This document shows positions 5,790 to 12,065 of a stretch of 12,065 nucleotides of DNA, in pieces. Positions within the stretch are counted from its first letter, which is position 1; every line of letters starts with the position of its first letter. This stretch comes from an uncultured Achromobacter sp. (lineage in GTDB: Bacteria; Pseudomonadota; Gammaproteobacteria; Burkholderiales; Burkholderiaceae_B), in assembly GCA_913775005.1 (NCBI GenBank), contig CAJYKY010000086.1:1-12065 (forward strand), given 5' to 3'. The position numbers and the translations under genes were made by a program. The notes under the pieces are model-generated. The model did no database searches, was not told the origin of the DNA, and saw only the letters and a list, made by a program, of their open reading frames with translations.

Positions 5790-6425
5790 ATGAGTCTTGC
5801 CTGTACGAACGCGCGCGGGCGTTGGTTGTTCATCGCGGCGGGACTGGCGTTGCCGTTGGCGCAGGTTTGGGCGCAAGTGCCTGTGCCAGAGCAGCCTCAG
5901 GCACAGGCACAGGCACAGGCACAAGCGCAATCGCAATCGCAAATCCCAACGCAATCGCAATCGCAGACTCCGACGACGACTGGCTCCGCCGCATCTAGCC
6001 CAGCACCGGCTGCCGAGACCCCGAAAGACCATACGGCATTGGGCAAGGCGTTGTTGAACGCCGGCCCGGATCCGCGAGTGCGGCTGGACGGGCAGTCGCG
6101 CGACCATGCCGCCATCTTTGGTTCCGACGACCCGGATGAGCAGGCCTTGATGGAGCAGGAACGTACATTGGACTCGCAACGCACTCAGCTTCAGATGCTG
6201 GAGCGTTTGATGAACCAGAAGCCCGCGACCGCCGACCCACATCCCCCGGCCATGATTCCGCTGAATCCCGGCGCGCCCATGACCATGCCGAAGTTGGCGC
6301 CTACCCCCTCAGGGTCTCAGTTGGACCGCGGTGGCAGCGATACGCGCCGCAGCGTGGATGAGATGCAGCGGCGCGTCAACGGTCTGCGTCGTGAGGCCGA
6401 TACGCTGGGGCAGGGCGCACGTTAA
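5790..6425 (+). CDS. Probable exported Gln/Ala-repeat protein of unknown function
   Basis: I do not recognise this family. The 211-residue product begins with a signal-peptide-like segment: basic RGR at 9-11, hydrophobic WLFIAAGLALPLAQVWA, and a likely cleavage after Ala28. The mature part starts with a low-complexity QA/QS tract (about 37-59) and a Thr/Ser/Pro/Ala-rich linker to about 77. Two charged helical stretches follow, around 116-144 (DEQALMEQERTLDSQRTQLQ) and 182-209, separated by a Pro/Met-rich segment (PPAMIPLNPGAPMTMPKLAP). No cysteine pair, lipobox or enzyme motif is visible. The ATG at 5790 is preferred over an in-frame TTG at 5748 inside the terminator; its Shine-Dalgarno is weak (GGA about 11 nt upstream). 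It may be a periplasmic coiled-coil or scaffold protein, but that is a guess. The stop directly abuts that of livM on the other strand. Confidence 0.75.
   Translation: MSLACTNARGRWLFIAAGLALPLAQVWAQVPVPEQPQAQAQAQAQAQSQSQIPTQSQSQTPTTTGSAASSPAPAAETPKDHTALGKALLNAGPDPRVRLDGQSRDHAAIFGSDDPDEQALMEQERTLDSQRTQLQMLERLMNQKPATADPHPPAMIPLNPGAPMTMPKLAPTPSGSQLDRGGSDTRRSVDEMQRRVNGLRREADTLGQGAR
5898..5963 (+). repeat. Imperfect tandem hexanucleotide repeat within the exported-protein gene
   Basis: Four perfect copies of CAGGCA (5898-5921) are followed by CAAGCG, two CAATCG, a diverged 12-nt unit and two more CAATCG (to 5963). The unit is 6 bp and in frame, encoding Gln-Ala and then Gln-Ser. Change in copy number would lengthen or shorten the protein by dipeptides without shifting frame. 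The gradient from perfect to diverged units suggests recent expansion at the 5' end. Confidence 0.85.
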
Positions 6426-7493
6426 CTAATTGCCGCGCGCCAGCTCCCTTAGCCTTCCCGCAATCCCCGTCGGAAAGTAATACACCGACACCACGAACAA
6501 AATCCCCAGCCACAGCAGCCAGCGATCCGGCTCGAACAGCAGCGCCAGCGGTGCAACGCCCGCCACCACGTCGTGGACCACATGCAGGCCGTCTTGCAGG
6601 TAGCTCTGCGCGAACACGAACAGGCTGGCGCCGACCACCGCGCCATACATCGTGCCCATGCCGCCGATCACCACCATCAACAGAATGTTCAGCATGATCT
6701 CGAACGACAGCGACGTGTCCGGCCCGTTGTAGCGCAGCCATAAGGCGTATAGGGCGCCGGCCAGCGTGGCGAAGGCGGCGCCGAGCAGGTTGGACAGGCT
6801 GCGGTACAGCACGGTGCGGTAGCCGATGGCTTCGGCGCGGAACGGGTTTTCGCGGATGGCTTGCAGCACGCGGCCAAACGGTGAATTGACGATGCGCAGC
6901 AGCAGCAGGAACAGCACGACACAGACGGCGGCGATCAGGTAGTAGGTGATGATGCGGCCATCAATCGTGACGCCGAATACGGGTTCGGACAACGGCCGGA
7001 ACGCGGGCCGCAACATCTGCGGCACCTTGAAGTTCAAACCGTCCTCGCCGCCCGTCAGATCCGACAATTGCGACACCAGCGTCTGGAATGCCGCGGCGAC
7101 GGCCAAGGTGATCATGGCGTAGAAGATCGCGCGCACGCGCAGGCTGGCCAGGCCGATCAACAGCGCGAACGCTAGCGATACGAGCAACCCCGCGCCCAGA
7201 CCCGTGAACACCGCCGTCCAGCCCGGCTCCATACGGATGCTGGCGATAGCGACACCATAGGCGCCGATGCCGAAGAACATGGTGTGCGCGAAGCTGACGA
7301 TGCCGGTGTAGCCCAGCAGCAGGTCGTAGCTGGCGACCAGGATCACGAACACAAGAATCTTGGCGGCCACCGCCAGCGATTTGGGGCCGGGAAACAGGAA
7401 TGGCGCAGCCGCCAGCGCGGCCACGATGGCAAGCAGCACAACGGCCAGCAAAGCGCTGCGCGGCGGGTCGCCGGAGAGCAGGCGGAAAGTCAT
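6426..7493 (-). CDS. livM: Branched-chain amino acid-type ABC transporter permease (LivM family)
   Basis: This is one of two inner-membrane permeases of a HAAT-family importer. The 355-residue product is strongly hydrophobic, with roughly eight to ten membrane segments, beginning with a helix at about 14-34. Family motifs seen are GYTGIVSFAH (61-70), the cytoplasmic ATPase-contact loop LQAIRENPFRAEAIGY (210-225) and GGMGTMYGAVVG (277-288). The start ATG (7493) has a perfect AGGAGG Shine-Dalgarno (7500-7505 on the minus strand) that overlaps the livH stop; 10 nt separate the genes. It is the last gene of the operon, and its stop codon (6426-6428) touches the stop of the convergent gene. No intrinsic terminator is visible after it. 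Ligand specificity cannot be read from the permease. Confidence 0.93.
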   Translation of the reverse strand: MTFRLLSGDPPRSALLAVVLLAIVAALAAAPFLFPGPKSLAVAAKILVFVILVASYDLLLGYTGIVSFAHTMFFGIGAYGVAIASIRMEPGWTAVFTGLGAGLLVSLAFALLIGLASLRVRAIFYAMITLAVAAAFQTLVSQLSDLTGGEDGLNFKVPQMLRPAFRPLSEPVFGVTIDGRIITYYLIAAVCVVLFLLLLRIVNSPFGRVLQAIRENPFRAEAIGYRTVLYRSLSNLLGAAFATLAGALYALWLRYNGPDTSLSFEIMLNILLMVVIGGMGTMYGAVVGASLFVFAQSYLQDGLHVVHDVVAGVAPLALLFEPDRWLLWLGILFVVSVYYFPTGIAGRLRELARGN

Positions 7494-7503
7494 GTCTACC
7501 CTC

Positions 7504-8514
7504 CTAGCGGTTCGTGACGGGATACACGCCTTGCGGGCGCCACAGCAAAATGGCGACCATCAGCGCAATGTTCGAGAACAGCGCGGCCTTGGGCATGAGA
7601 AAGCCGGTGTAATTGGCCATCAGGCCCACCAACAGCGCGCCGATCAGGCAACCCACTGTGGAACCCAGGCCGCCAATCATGATGACGATGAAGATCAGCA
7701 CGTTCACCTGCGCACCCAGCTGCGGCACGATCGACTGCTGGTACATGCCCCACAGCACGCCGCCCAGCCCCGCCAGCATCGAACCCGCGACAAACACGCC
7801 CACGAACAGATGCCGGATGCGGTAGCCCAGGCTTTCGACCATCTCGCGGTCTTCGACGCCCGCGCGGATCAGCAGGCCCAGCTTGGTGCGATTGAGCAGC
7901 CACAACATGCCGCCCAGCACCAGGACGCCGACAGCAAGCGCCACGATCCGGAATTTCTCGATGGCCGCATCGCCCAGCAGGAATGCGCCCCGCAGCGCCT
8001 CGGGCAGAGGCAGCGACAAGGTTTGCGGCCCCCAGATCATCTTGATGATTTCTTCGCCGATGATCATGCCGCCCATCGTGATCAGGATCTGCTTCAGATG
8101 CTGCCCATACACCGGCCGCACGATCACGCGTTCAAACGCCAGGCCCACCGCGCCCGCCACCAGCATGCCGACAATGATGGCGGGCAGCACCGCAGCCAGG
8201 TTCATCCACAGGCTGCCGGATTGTGTCCAGTCGCTCATGGATCCGAGCACCGTCGCGGCCATGTACGCGCCGATCGCAATGAACAGGCCGTGGCCGAAAT
8301 TCAGCACATCCATCAGTCCGAACACGAGCGTCATGCCCGAGGCCACGATGAAGATGATCATGCCCATCGCCAGCCCGGCAAGCGTCAGCGTGACCCACGT
8401 GGAAAAGGAACCGACCAGCGGCAGCGCGATCGCGGCAAGCGCCAGCACCAGCAGGACAGGGCGCAAGTCCGCACGCACGCGCGGCAGCGGAGTATCGATA
8501 TCAAGGGTGCTCAT
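7504..8514 (-). CDS. livH: Branched-chain amino acid-type ABC transporter permease (LivH family)
   Basis: This is the second inner-membrane permease, pairing with LivM. The 336-residue product has a hydrophilic N-terminal tail of about 18 residues, then many hydrophobic helices. LivH features are MTLVFGLMDVLNFGHG (61-76), FERVIVRPV (127-135), the ATPase-contact loop LIRAGVEDREMVESLGY (215-231), GGLGSTVGCLIGA (281-293) and the C-terminal LLWRPQGVYP (323-332). The tail makes it somewhat longer than the family norm of about 290-310. Its ATG overlaps the livF stop by ATGA (8511-8514), so translation is probably coupled. The order here, binding protein-G-F-H-M, differs from livKHMGF of E. coli but the components are the same. 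Confidence 0.94.
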   Translation of the reverse strand: MSTLDIDTPLPRVRADLRPVLLVLALAAIALPLVGSFSTWVTLTLAGLAMGMIIFIVASGMTLVFGLMDVLNFGHGLFIAIGAYMAATVLGSMSDWTQSGSLWMNLAAVLPAIIVGMLVAGAVGLAFERVIVRPVYGQHLKQILITMGGMIIGEEIIKMIWGPQTLSLPLPEALRGAFLLGDAAIEKFRIVALAVGVLVLGGMLWLLNRTKLGLLIRAGVEDREMVESLGYRIRHLFVGVFVAGSMLAGLGGVLWGMYQQSIVPQLGAQVNVLIFIVIMIGGLGSTVGCLIGALLVGLMANYTGFLMPKAALFSNIALMVAILLWRPQGVYPVTNR

Positions 8515-9302
8515 TGGTGGCTTCCCAAAGACAGGCCGAGCAGCCGCGTTTGCAGCGCGTCGTCATCGGCCAACGCCTGCATGCCGCCGGCGTGCACGAC
8601 CTGGCCGTTGTCCATCACGGCGACGTGGTCGCCAACCAGGCGCGCAAAGCTGAAGTTCTGTTCGACCAGCAGGATGGTTGTCGCCGCTTGTTTGAGTTCG
8701 ATGAAGGCGTCGATCATGTTCTGAACGATGGCGGGCGCCAGGCCCTTGCTGGGTTCGTCGATGAGGAGCAGCCGGCGCGGCTCGACAATGGCGCGCGCCA
8801 CGGCCAGCATCTGCTTTTGCCCGCCAGACAGCTTGCCCGCTGGATGCAGCCAGAACTTTTTCAGCGCCGGGAAAAATCCGAAGATCCACTCCAGACGCGC
8901 CGTGTCCAGCTGGTCCACGTTCTTCGCCTGGCGCGCCGCCAGCAGGATGTTTTCCTTGACTGACAGATCGGCAAAGATGCCCATGTTCTCGGGCACGTAG
9001 GCCATGCCCATGCGCGCCATGTCGGGCGGCGATGTGCGCGTACCCGGTCCGCCTATCGGCGCGCCGTCAAAGTGGATCTGGCCCTGCGACGCGCGCCACA
9101 GGCCCATGATCGTGCGCAGCGTGGTCGTCTTGCCCGCGCCGTTGCGCCCCAGCAGCATTGTCACGGCCGAGGCCGGCACGGATAGATCCACACCATGCAG
9201 GATGTGATACGCGCCGATGTGCGTGTGCACGCCGGCCAGGTGCAGCAGCGGAGCGGGGGCCGAGGACGGCTGCGCAGATGATTTCATCCCGGACCCGCTC
9301 AT
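8511..9302 (-). CDS. livF: Branched-chain amino acid-type ABC transporter ATPase (LivF family)
   Basis: This cytoplasmic ATPase energises the importer together with LivG. The 263-residue product has Walker A GRNGAGKT (52-59), signature LSGGQKQ (158-164), Walker B LLLIDEPSKGLAP (178-190), and LLVEQN (211-216), in which Gln stands where most ABC ATPases have the switch His. That substitution is typical of LivF. The VPEN segment (103-106) replaces the usual Q-loop Gln with Glu, also seen in the family. The start at 9302 overlaps the livG stop by ATGA; a second in-frame ATG five codons later (9287) would remove MSGSG and is possible, but the overlap and the GGAGA upstream favour 9302. The N-terminal 18 residues are Ser/Pro/Ala-rich and outside the ABC fold. 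Confidence 0.94.
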   Translation of the reverse strand: MSGSGMKSSAQPSSAPAPLLHLAGVHTHIGAYHILHGVDLSVPASAVTMLLGRNGAGKTTTLRTIMGLWRASQGQIHFDGAPIGGPGTRTSPPDMARMGMAYVPENMGIFADLSVKENILLAARQAKNVDQLDTARLEWIFGFFPALKKFWLHPAGKLSGGQKQMLAVARAIVEPRRLLLIDEPSKGLAPAIVQNMIDAFIELKQAATTILLVEQNFSFARLVGDHVAVMDNGQVVHAGGMQALADDDALQTRLLGLSLGSHQ

Positions 9303-10069
9303 GCCGCTTTCTCCGAAGGACTCACACCCAAATAGGCTTGCTGCACGATGGGCGAGGCGATGACGGTGGCCGGATCGCCGTCCGCCATCAGCTGGCCGTT
9401 GTGCAGCACGACAATGCGGTCGGCCAGTTCCCGCACCACATCCATCTTGTGCTCCACCAAAAGAATCGTTTTTGACGGATCGTTCTTGATTTCGCGGATC
9501 AGTTCCAGCACCACCGGCACGTCATCCACGCTCATGCCCGCGGTGGGCTCGTCGAACATGAATACCTGCGGGTCCAACGCGATCAGCATGGCGATTTCCA
9601 GTTTGCGTTGGTCGCCATGCGGCAGGTCGGCCGCCGCCTGATTGCGGCGCGCAGACAGCCGGGTGCGTTCCAGCAGCGCGTCGGCACGTTGCAGCAGTGC
9701 CCGGTCATCGTCCCACGTGCGCCAGAAGCGGATCTGCCGCCAGCTCATGCCTTGCTGGCGCGACTGCAAGGCCAGCCGCACGTTCTCATGCACGGTCAGG
9801 CGCGGGAACAACTGCGTCAGCTGAAAGGCGCGGCCCAGCCCCGCATGCATGCGGGCGGGGGCCGACAGCGCGGTCAGGTCCTTGCCATTCAAATGCACCG
9901 ACCCTTCGCTTGCGCGCAGCTGGCCCGAGATCAGATTGAAGTAGGTGGTCTTGCCCGCGCCGTTCGGGCCGACGATGGCCGTCAGCGTGCCGGCCTCATA
10001 GCGGCAACTGACCGCGTTGACGGCCACGTGCCCGCCAAAACGGATCGTGAGCGATTGCGTTTCCAGCAT
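9299..10069 (-). CDS. livG: Branched-chain amino acid-type ABC transporter ATPase (LivG family)
   Basis: This is the partner ATPase of LivF. The 256-residue product shows Walker A GPNGAGKT (34-41), Q-loop AFQLTQLFP (81-89), signature-region LPHGDQRKLE (149-158), Walker B VFMFDEPTAGMS (169-180) and switch His in LLVEHKMD (203-210). The extension VIASPIVQQAYLG near the C-terminus is the LivG/BCA_ABC_TP_C hallmark (E. coli ...VIRAYLG). The signature Ser of LSGGQ is replaced by Pro (LPHGD), a departure from the common LS(Y/H)G(E/Q)QR of the family. The ATG at 10069 is 15 nt after the binding-protein stop, with a weak Shine-Dalgarno (GAAGG about 12 nt upstream). Translation may depend on coupling. 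Confidence 0.94.
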   Translation of the reverse strand: MLETQSLTIRFGGHVAVNAVSCRYEAGTLTAIVGPNGAGKTTYFNLISGQLRASEGSVHLNGKDLTALSAPARMHAGLGRAFQLTQLFPRLTVHENVRLALQSRQQGMSWRQIRFWRTWDDDRALLQRADALLERTRLSARRNQAAADLPHGDQRKLEIAMLIALDPQVFMFDEPTAGMSVDDVPVVLELIREIKNDPSKTILLVEHKMDVVRELADRIVVLHNGQLMADGDPATVIASPIVQQAYLGVSPSEKAA

Positions 10070-10084
10070 GGGTCTGCGCGGCCT

Positions 10085-11257
10085 TCAGCGTTTGTTCTGG
10101 ATCGGCACAGACATCTGATCCGGCGTGATTTCCTTGACCAGATCCTGCACGGCCCACGGCACCGAAGGATCGTTCTTGATCCTGAAGTGGTACATGGACT
10201 GCATCGCCTGATGGTCTTCGGGGCGGAACGTCATCTTGCCCTTGGGCGTATCGAAGCTCATGCCTTCCATCGTCTTGATGAGCGTGTCCGTGTCGGAATT
10301 GCCGGCCGTCTTGTTCAGCGCCGTCACGATGGCGATGCCGGACGCCATGCCCCCCGCCGTGAAGAAATCCGGCGGCTGGCCGAAGCGCTTCTGGTGTTCG
10401 GCAACCAGCCACTCGTTGATCGGGTTCTTGGGAATGCCGTAGTAGTAATACGTGGCGCCTTCCATGCCCGCCAGCGACTTGAGCGGCGTCATGGCGGCCA
10501 GCGTGTTGCCGCCGGTGGCGATCTCGATGCCGAAGCGCTTGGGGTCCAGGTCGGCGATCTTGAACGGGTTACCCGCGCCCGCCCACAAGATGAAGATGAT
10601 CTTGCGACCGGGCTTGTCTTTCAGCGCGTCGAACAGGCGCTGCGCGCCCGCTGTGAAGTCGGTGGCGTTGGCAGGCAGGTATTCCTCGTGCACGATCTTG
10701 GCGTTCTTGAGCGCGCCCTTGAAGGCTTTGACGCCATCGCGGCCAAACGCGTAGTCTTGCGCCAGCATGGCGATCGACGTGCCGGCCTGATCGAAGGCCA
10801 CTGCGTTGGCAATGGCGTCCTGCGACGAGTTGCGGCCGGTGCGGAAGATGTACTTGTTCCATTTTTCGCCGGTAATGGAATCCGCCACGGCGGGTTCCAC
10901 CAGCAGGATCTTTTCGTATTCTTCTGCGATCGGCAGCATCGCCAGCGCCACGCCGGATGAGGTCGGGCCGACGGCGATGTCGGCGTTGTCATCGGCATAG
11001 GCGGACGCCAGCTGCGCGCGAGCCACGTCGGGCTTGCCCTGGTTGTCCTTTTCGATGACGCGGATCTTGCGGCCGGCGACCGTCATCGTGCCTTGCGTGG
11101 CGTATTCCAGCCCCAGCATCAAGCCGTTCTGGGTTTGCTTGGCGTAGGCTTCCAGCGGCCCCGTCTTGTCGTACACATGGGCCACGACGAAGTCTTTCGC
11201 CGCAACCGCCGAATTCATGCAAAAGGCCGCCAGCGCGGCGAGCAGAATGCGATTCAT
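10085..11257 (-). CDS. Periplasmic substrate-binding protein of the LivK-like (Peripla_BP_6) family
   Basis: This captures the ligand in the periplasm and passes it to the LivHM permease. The start is set at ATG 11257, where GGAGA lies about 7 nt upstream and the protein gains a signal peptide (MNRILLAALAAFCMNSAVAA, cleavage near residues 19-20). The mature start KDFVVAHVYDKTGPLEAYAK and the segments ADIAVGPTSSGVALAMLPIA, FRTGRNSSQDAIANAVA and AGGMASGIAIVTAL are typical of type I periplasmic folds in HAAT importers. Total 390 residues, normal for the family. Branched-chain amino acids are the default ligand, but this family also binds amides, urea and aromatic acids, and no residue pattern here settles it. 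It lies 16 nt after the hydrolase gene and 15 nt before livG. Confidence 0.93.
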   Translation of the reverse strand: MNRILLAALAAFCMNSAVAAKDFVVAHVYDKTGPLEAYAKQTQNGLMLGLEYATQGTMTVAGRKIRVIEKDNQGKPDVARAQLASAYADDNADIAVGPTSSGVALAMLPIAEEYEKILLVEPAVADSITGEKWNKYIFRTGRNSSQDAIANAVAFDQAGTSIAMLAQDYAFGRDGVKAFKGALKNAKIVHEEYLPANATDFTAGAQRLFDALKDKPGRKIIFILWAGAGNPFKIADLDPKRFGIEIATGGNTLAAMTPLKSLAGMEGATYYYYGIPKNPINEWLVAEHQKRFGQPPDFFTAGGMASGIAIVTALNKTAGNSDTDTLIKTMEGMSFDTPKGKMTFRPEDHQAMQSMYHFRIKNDPSVPWAVQDLVKEITPDQMSVPIQNKR

Positions 11258-11273
11258 GGAAGGTCTCCTGGAT

Positions 11274-12065
11274 TCAATGGGCGTGCGTAGAGGGGGCAGG
11301 CGTGGAAAGGAAATGGCGAATGGCGTCGATCTGCGGCGCAACGTTCAACGCGGGGGCGTGGCCGCAATCGGGGAAGTCGATGCGCTGCGCGCGCGGGCCG
11401 CGTTGCGTCATGGCGTGGGCAACGTCGGGCAGCAGCAGGTCGGATTCGGCGCCGCGTAGCAACAGCACCGGCATGCGCAGCGAGTCGTAGCCGCTCCAGC
11501 GGTCGTAGTCCTGCGGGTGATGGCTGAACTGTCCGACGATGGCGGGGTCGTAATGGGCCGTGACGCGGCCATCGGGCAAGCGGCGCATCGACGTCTCGGC
11601 CATGCGCCGCCATTGCTCGTCGCTTTGCCAGCCATAGGGCTTGTAGGCCACGCGCAACCAGGCTTCAAGTTCGGTGACGGTGTCAAAGGCAGGAGGGTTC
11701 CCCGCATACGCAAGGATGCGCGACACCGCCGGCGCGGGCAGCTCCGGTCCGATGTCGTTGACCACCAGGTGCGAAATGCGGTCGCGCAAGGTGGTGGCGG
11801 CGGCGTGCATGCCGGTGGCGCCGCCCATTGATGTTCCTACCCAGCGCATGCGTTCGATGCCCACGCCGTCGGCCAGCGCCCGCGCCAGCTGCGCATAGAA
11901 GTCCAGGCGGTATTCCGCGATGGGATCGGGGCTCCATTGAGACAGCCCTCGGCCAATCGTGTCGGGGCAGATGATGCGGTAGTCGCCGGCCAGCGCGGCA
12001 GCCAGCTCGTCAAAGTCGCGGCCAGTGCGCGCCAGGCCGTGCCACATGATGACCGGCGGCGCGTC
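11274..12065 (-). CDS. Alpha/beta hydrolase (partial, N-terminus beyond the window)
   Basis: The open frame continues to the window edge: codons before Met at 12047 read DAPPVI, which belongs to the first core strand, so that Met is internal and the gene is cut. The 263 visible residues carry the oxyanion-hole motif MWHGLARTGRDF (7-18), the nucleophile elbow WVGTSMGG (75-82; Ser79 at 11829-11831), a probable acid in RGAESDLLLP and the catalytic His in PDCGHAPAL. This complete Ser-Asp-His set indicates an active esterase, lactonase or related C-C/C-O hydrolase; the exact substrate cannot be read. The lid region is Trp/Tyr/Arg-rich (EAWLRVAYKPYGWQ). No signal peptide can be judged. It precedes the importer genes by 16 nt on the same strand and is probably their first or an early co-transcribed gene. 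Confidence 0.9.
   Translation of the reverse strand, partial: DAPPVIMWHGLARTGRDFDELAAALAGDYRIICPDTIGRGLSQWSPDPIAEYRLDFYAQLARALADGVGIERMRWVGTSMGGATGMHAAATTLRDRISHLVVNDIGPELPAPAVSRILAYAGNPPAFDTVTELEAWLRVAYKPYGWQSDEQWRRMAETSMRRLPDGRVTAHYDPAIVGQFSHHPQDYDRWSGYDSLRMPVLLLRGAESDLLLPDVAHAMTQRGPRAQRIDFPDCGHAPALNVAPQIDAIRHFLSTPAPSTHAH

Noticed and set aside
5898..5963. CRISPR-like repeat
   Set aside because: Units are 6 bp with no spacers and are in frame inside a coding region.
7360..8724. Long plus-strand open frame (454 codons) opposite livH/livM/livF
   Set aside because: Its composition is Gln/His/Arg/Asp-rich and lacks any fold or motif, as expected for the antisense of GC-rich coding DNA. The minus-strand genes have full family motifs.
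9608..10960. Long plus-strand open frame (450 codons) opposite livG and the binding protein
   Set aside because: Antisense shadow with Arg/His/Val-rich composition and no ribosome-binding site; the opposite strand encodes clear ABC transporter proteins.
11219..11257. Lipoprotein signal in the binding protein (Cys at residue 13)
   Set aside because: The context AAFC lacks a small residue before Cys and a lipobox, and a standard signal-peptidase I site follows at AVA.
11258..11341. Upstream in-frame start for the binding protein
   Set aside because: It would add 28 Arg/Pro-rich residues before a normal signal peptide and overlap the end of the hydrolase gene. The ATG at 11257 has a good Shine-Dalgarno.

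Overview
The window looks like a chromosomal segment of a betaproteobacterium, most likely Burkholderiales of the Alcaligenaceae type (Achromobacter/Bordetella-like). That placement rests on remembered similarity of the ribosomal proteins, the moderately high G+C content and the gene layout; the genus is an inference.

Left part (1-5761, all + strand): a translation gene cluster. It opens with the last 41 codons of EF-Tu (tuf) and rpsJ (S10). rpsJ is followed by two hairpins, the second a good intrinsic terminator (554-593), and then by about 0.3 kb without a gene. Inside that gap lies a candidate extended -10 promoter (732-761) and a leader of about 145 nt with several potential helices. The block rplC-rplD-rplW-rplB-rpsS-rplV-rpsC-rplP-rpmC-rpsQ follows, with gaps of 0-12 nt or a 4-nt overlap, and ends in a perfect 13-bp hairpin plus T-run (5726-5761). 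The order matches the E. coli S10 operon, but rpsJ appears transcriptionally detached and grouped with tuf. The spc operon (rplN onward) does not follow rpsQ.

Middle (5790-6425, + strand): one gene of unknown function encoding a probably exported protein of about 211 residues with a Gln-Ala/Gln-Ser repeat encoded by a tandem hexanucleotide tract. A candidate extended -10 promoter overlaps the rpsQ terminator just upstream. The gene converges on the next operon with no spacer at all.

Right part (6426-12065, all - strand, read right to left): an alpha/beta hydrolase cut by the window edge, a periplasmic substrate-binding protein, then livG, livF (ATPases), livH and livM (permeases). Gaps are 16, 15 and 10 nt, with two ATGA overlaps, so they form one tight operon. 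Together they make a complete branched-chain-amino-acid-type (HAAT family) ABC importer. The linked hydrolase suggests that the true substrate may be an ester, lactone or amide-related compound rather than Leu/Ile/Val, but this is inference. The operon's promoter lies outside the window.

The strongest candidate for something undescribed is the structured RNA leader before rplC. No tRNA, rRNA, CRISPR array, insertion sequence or phage gene was seen.
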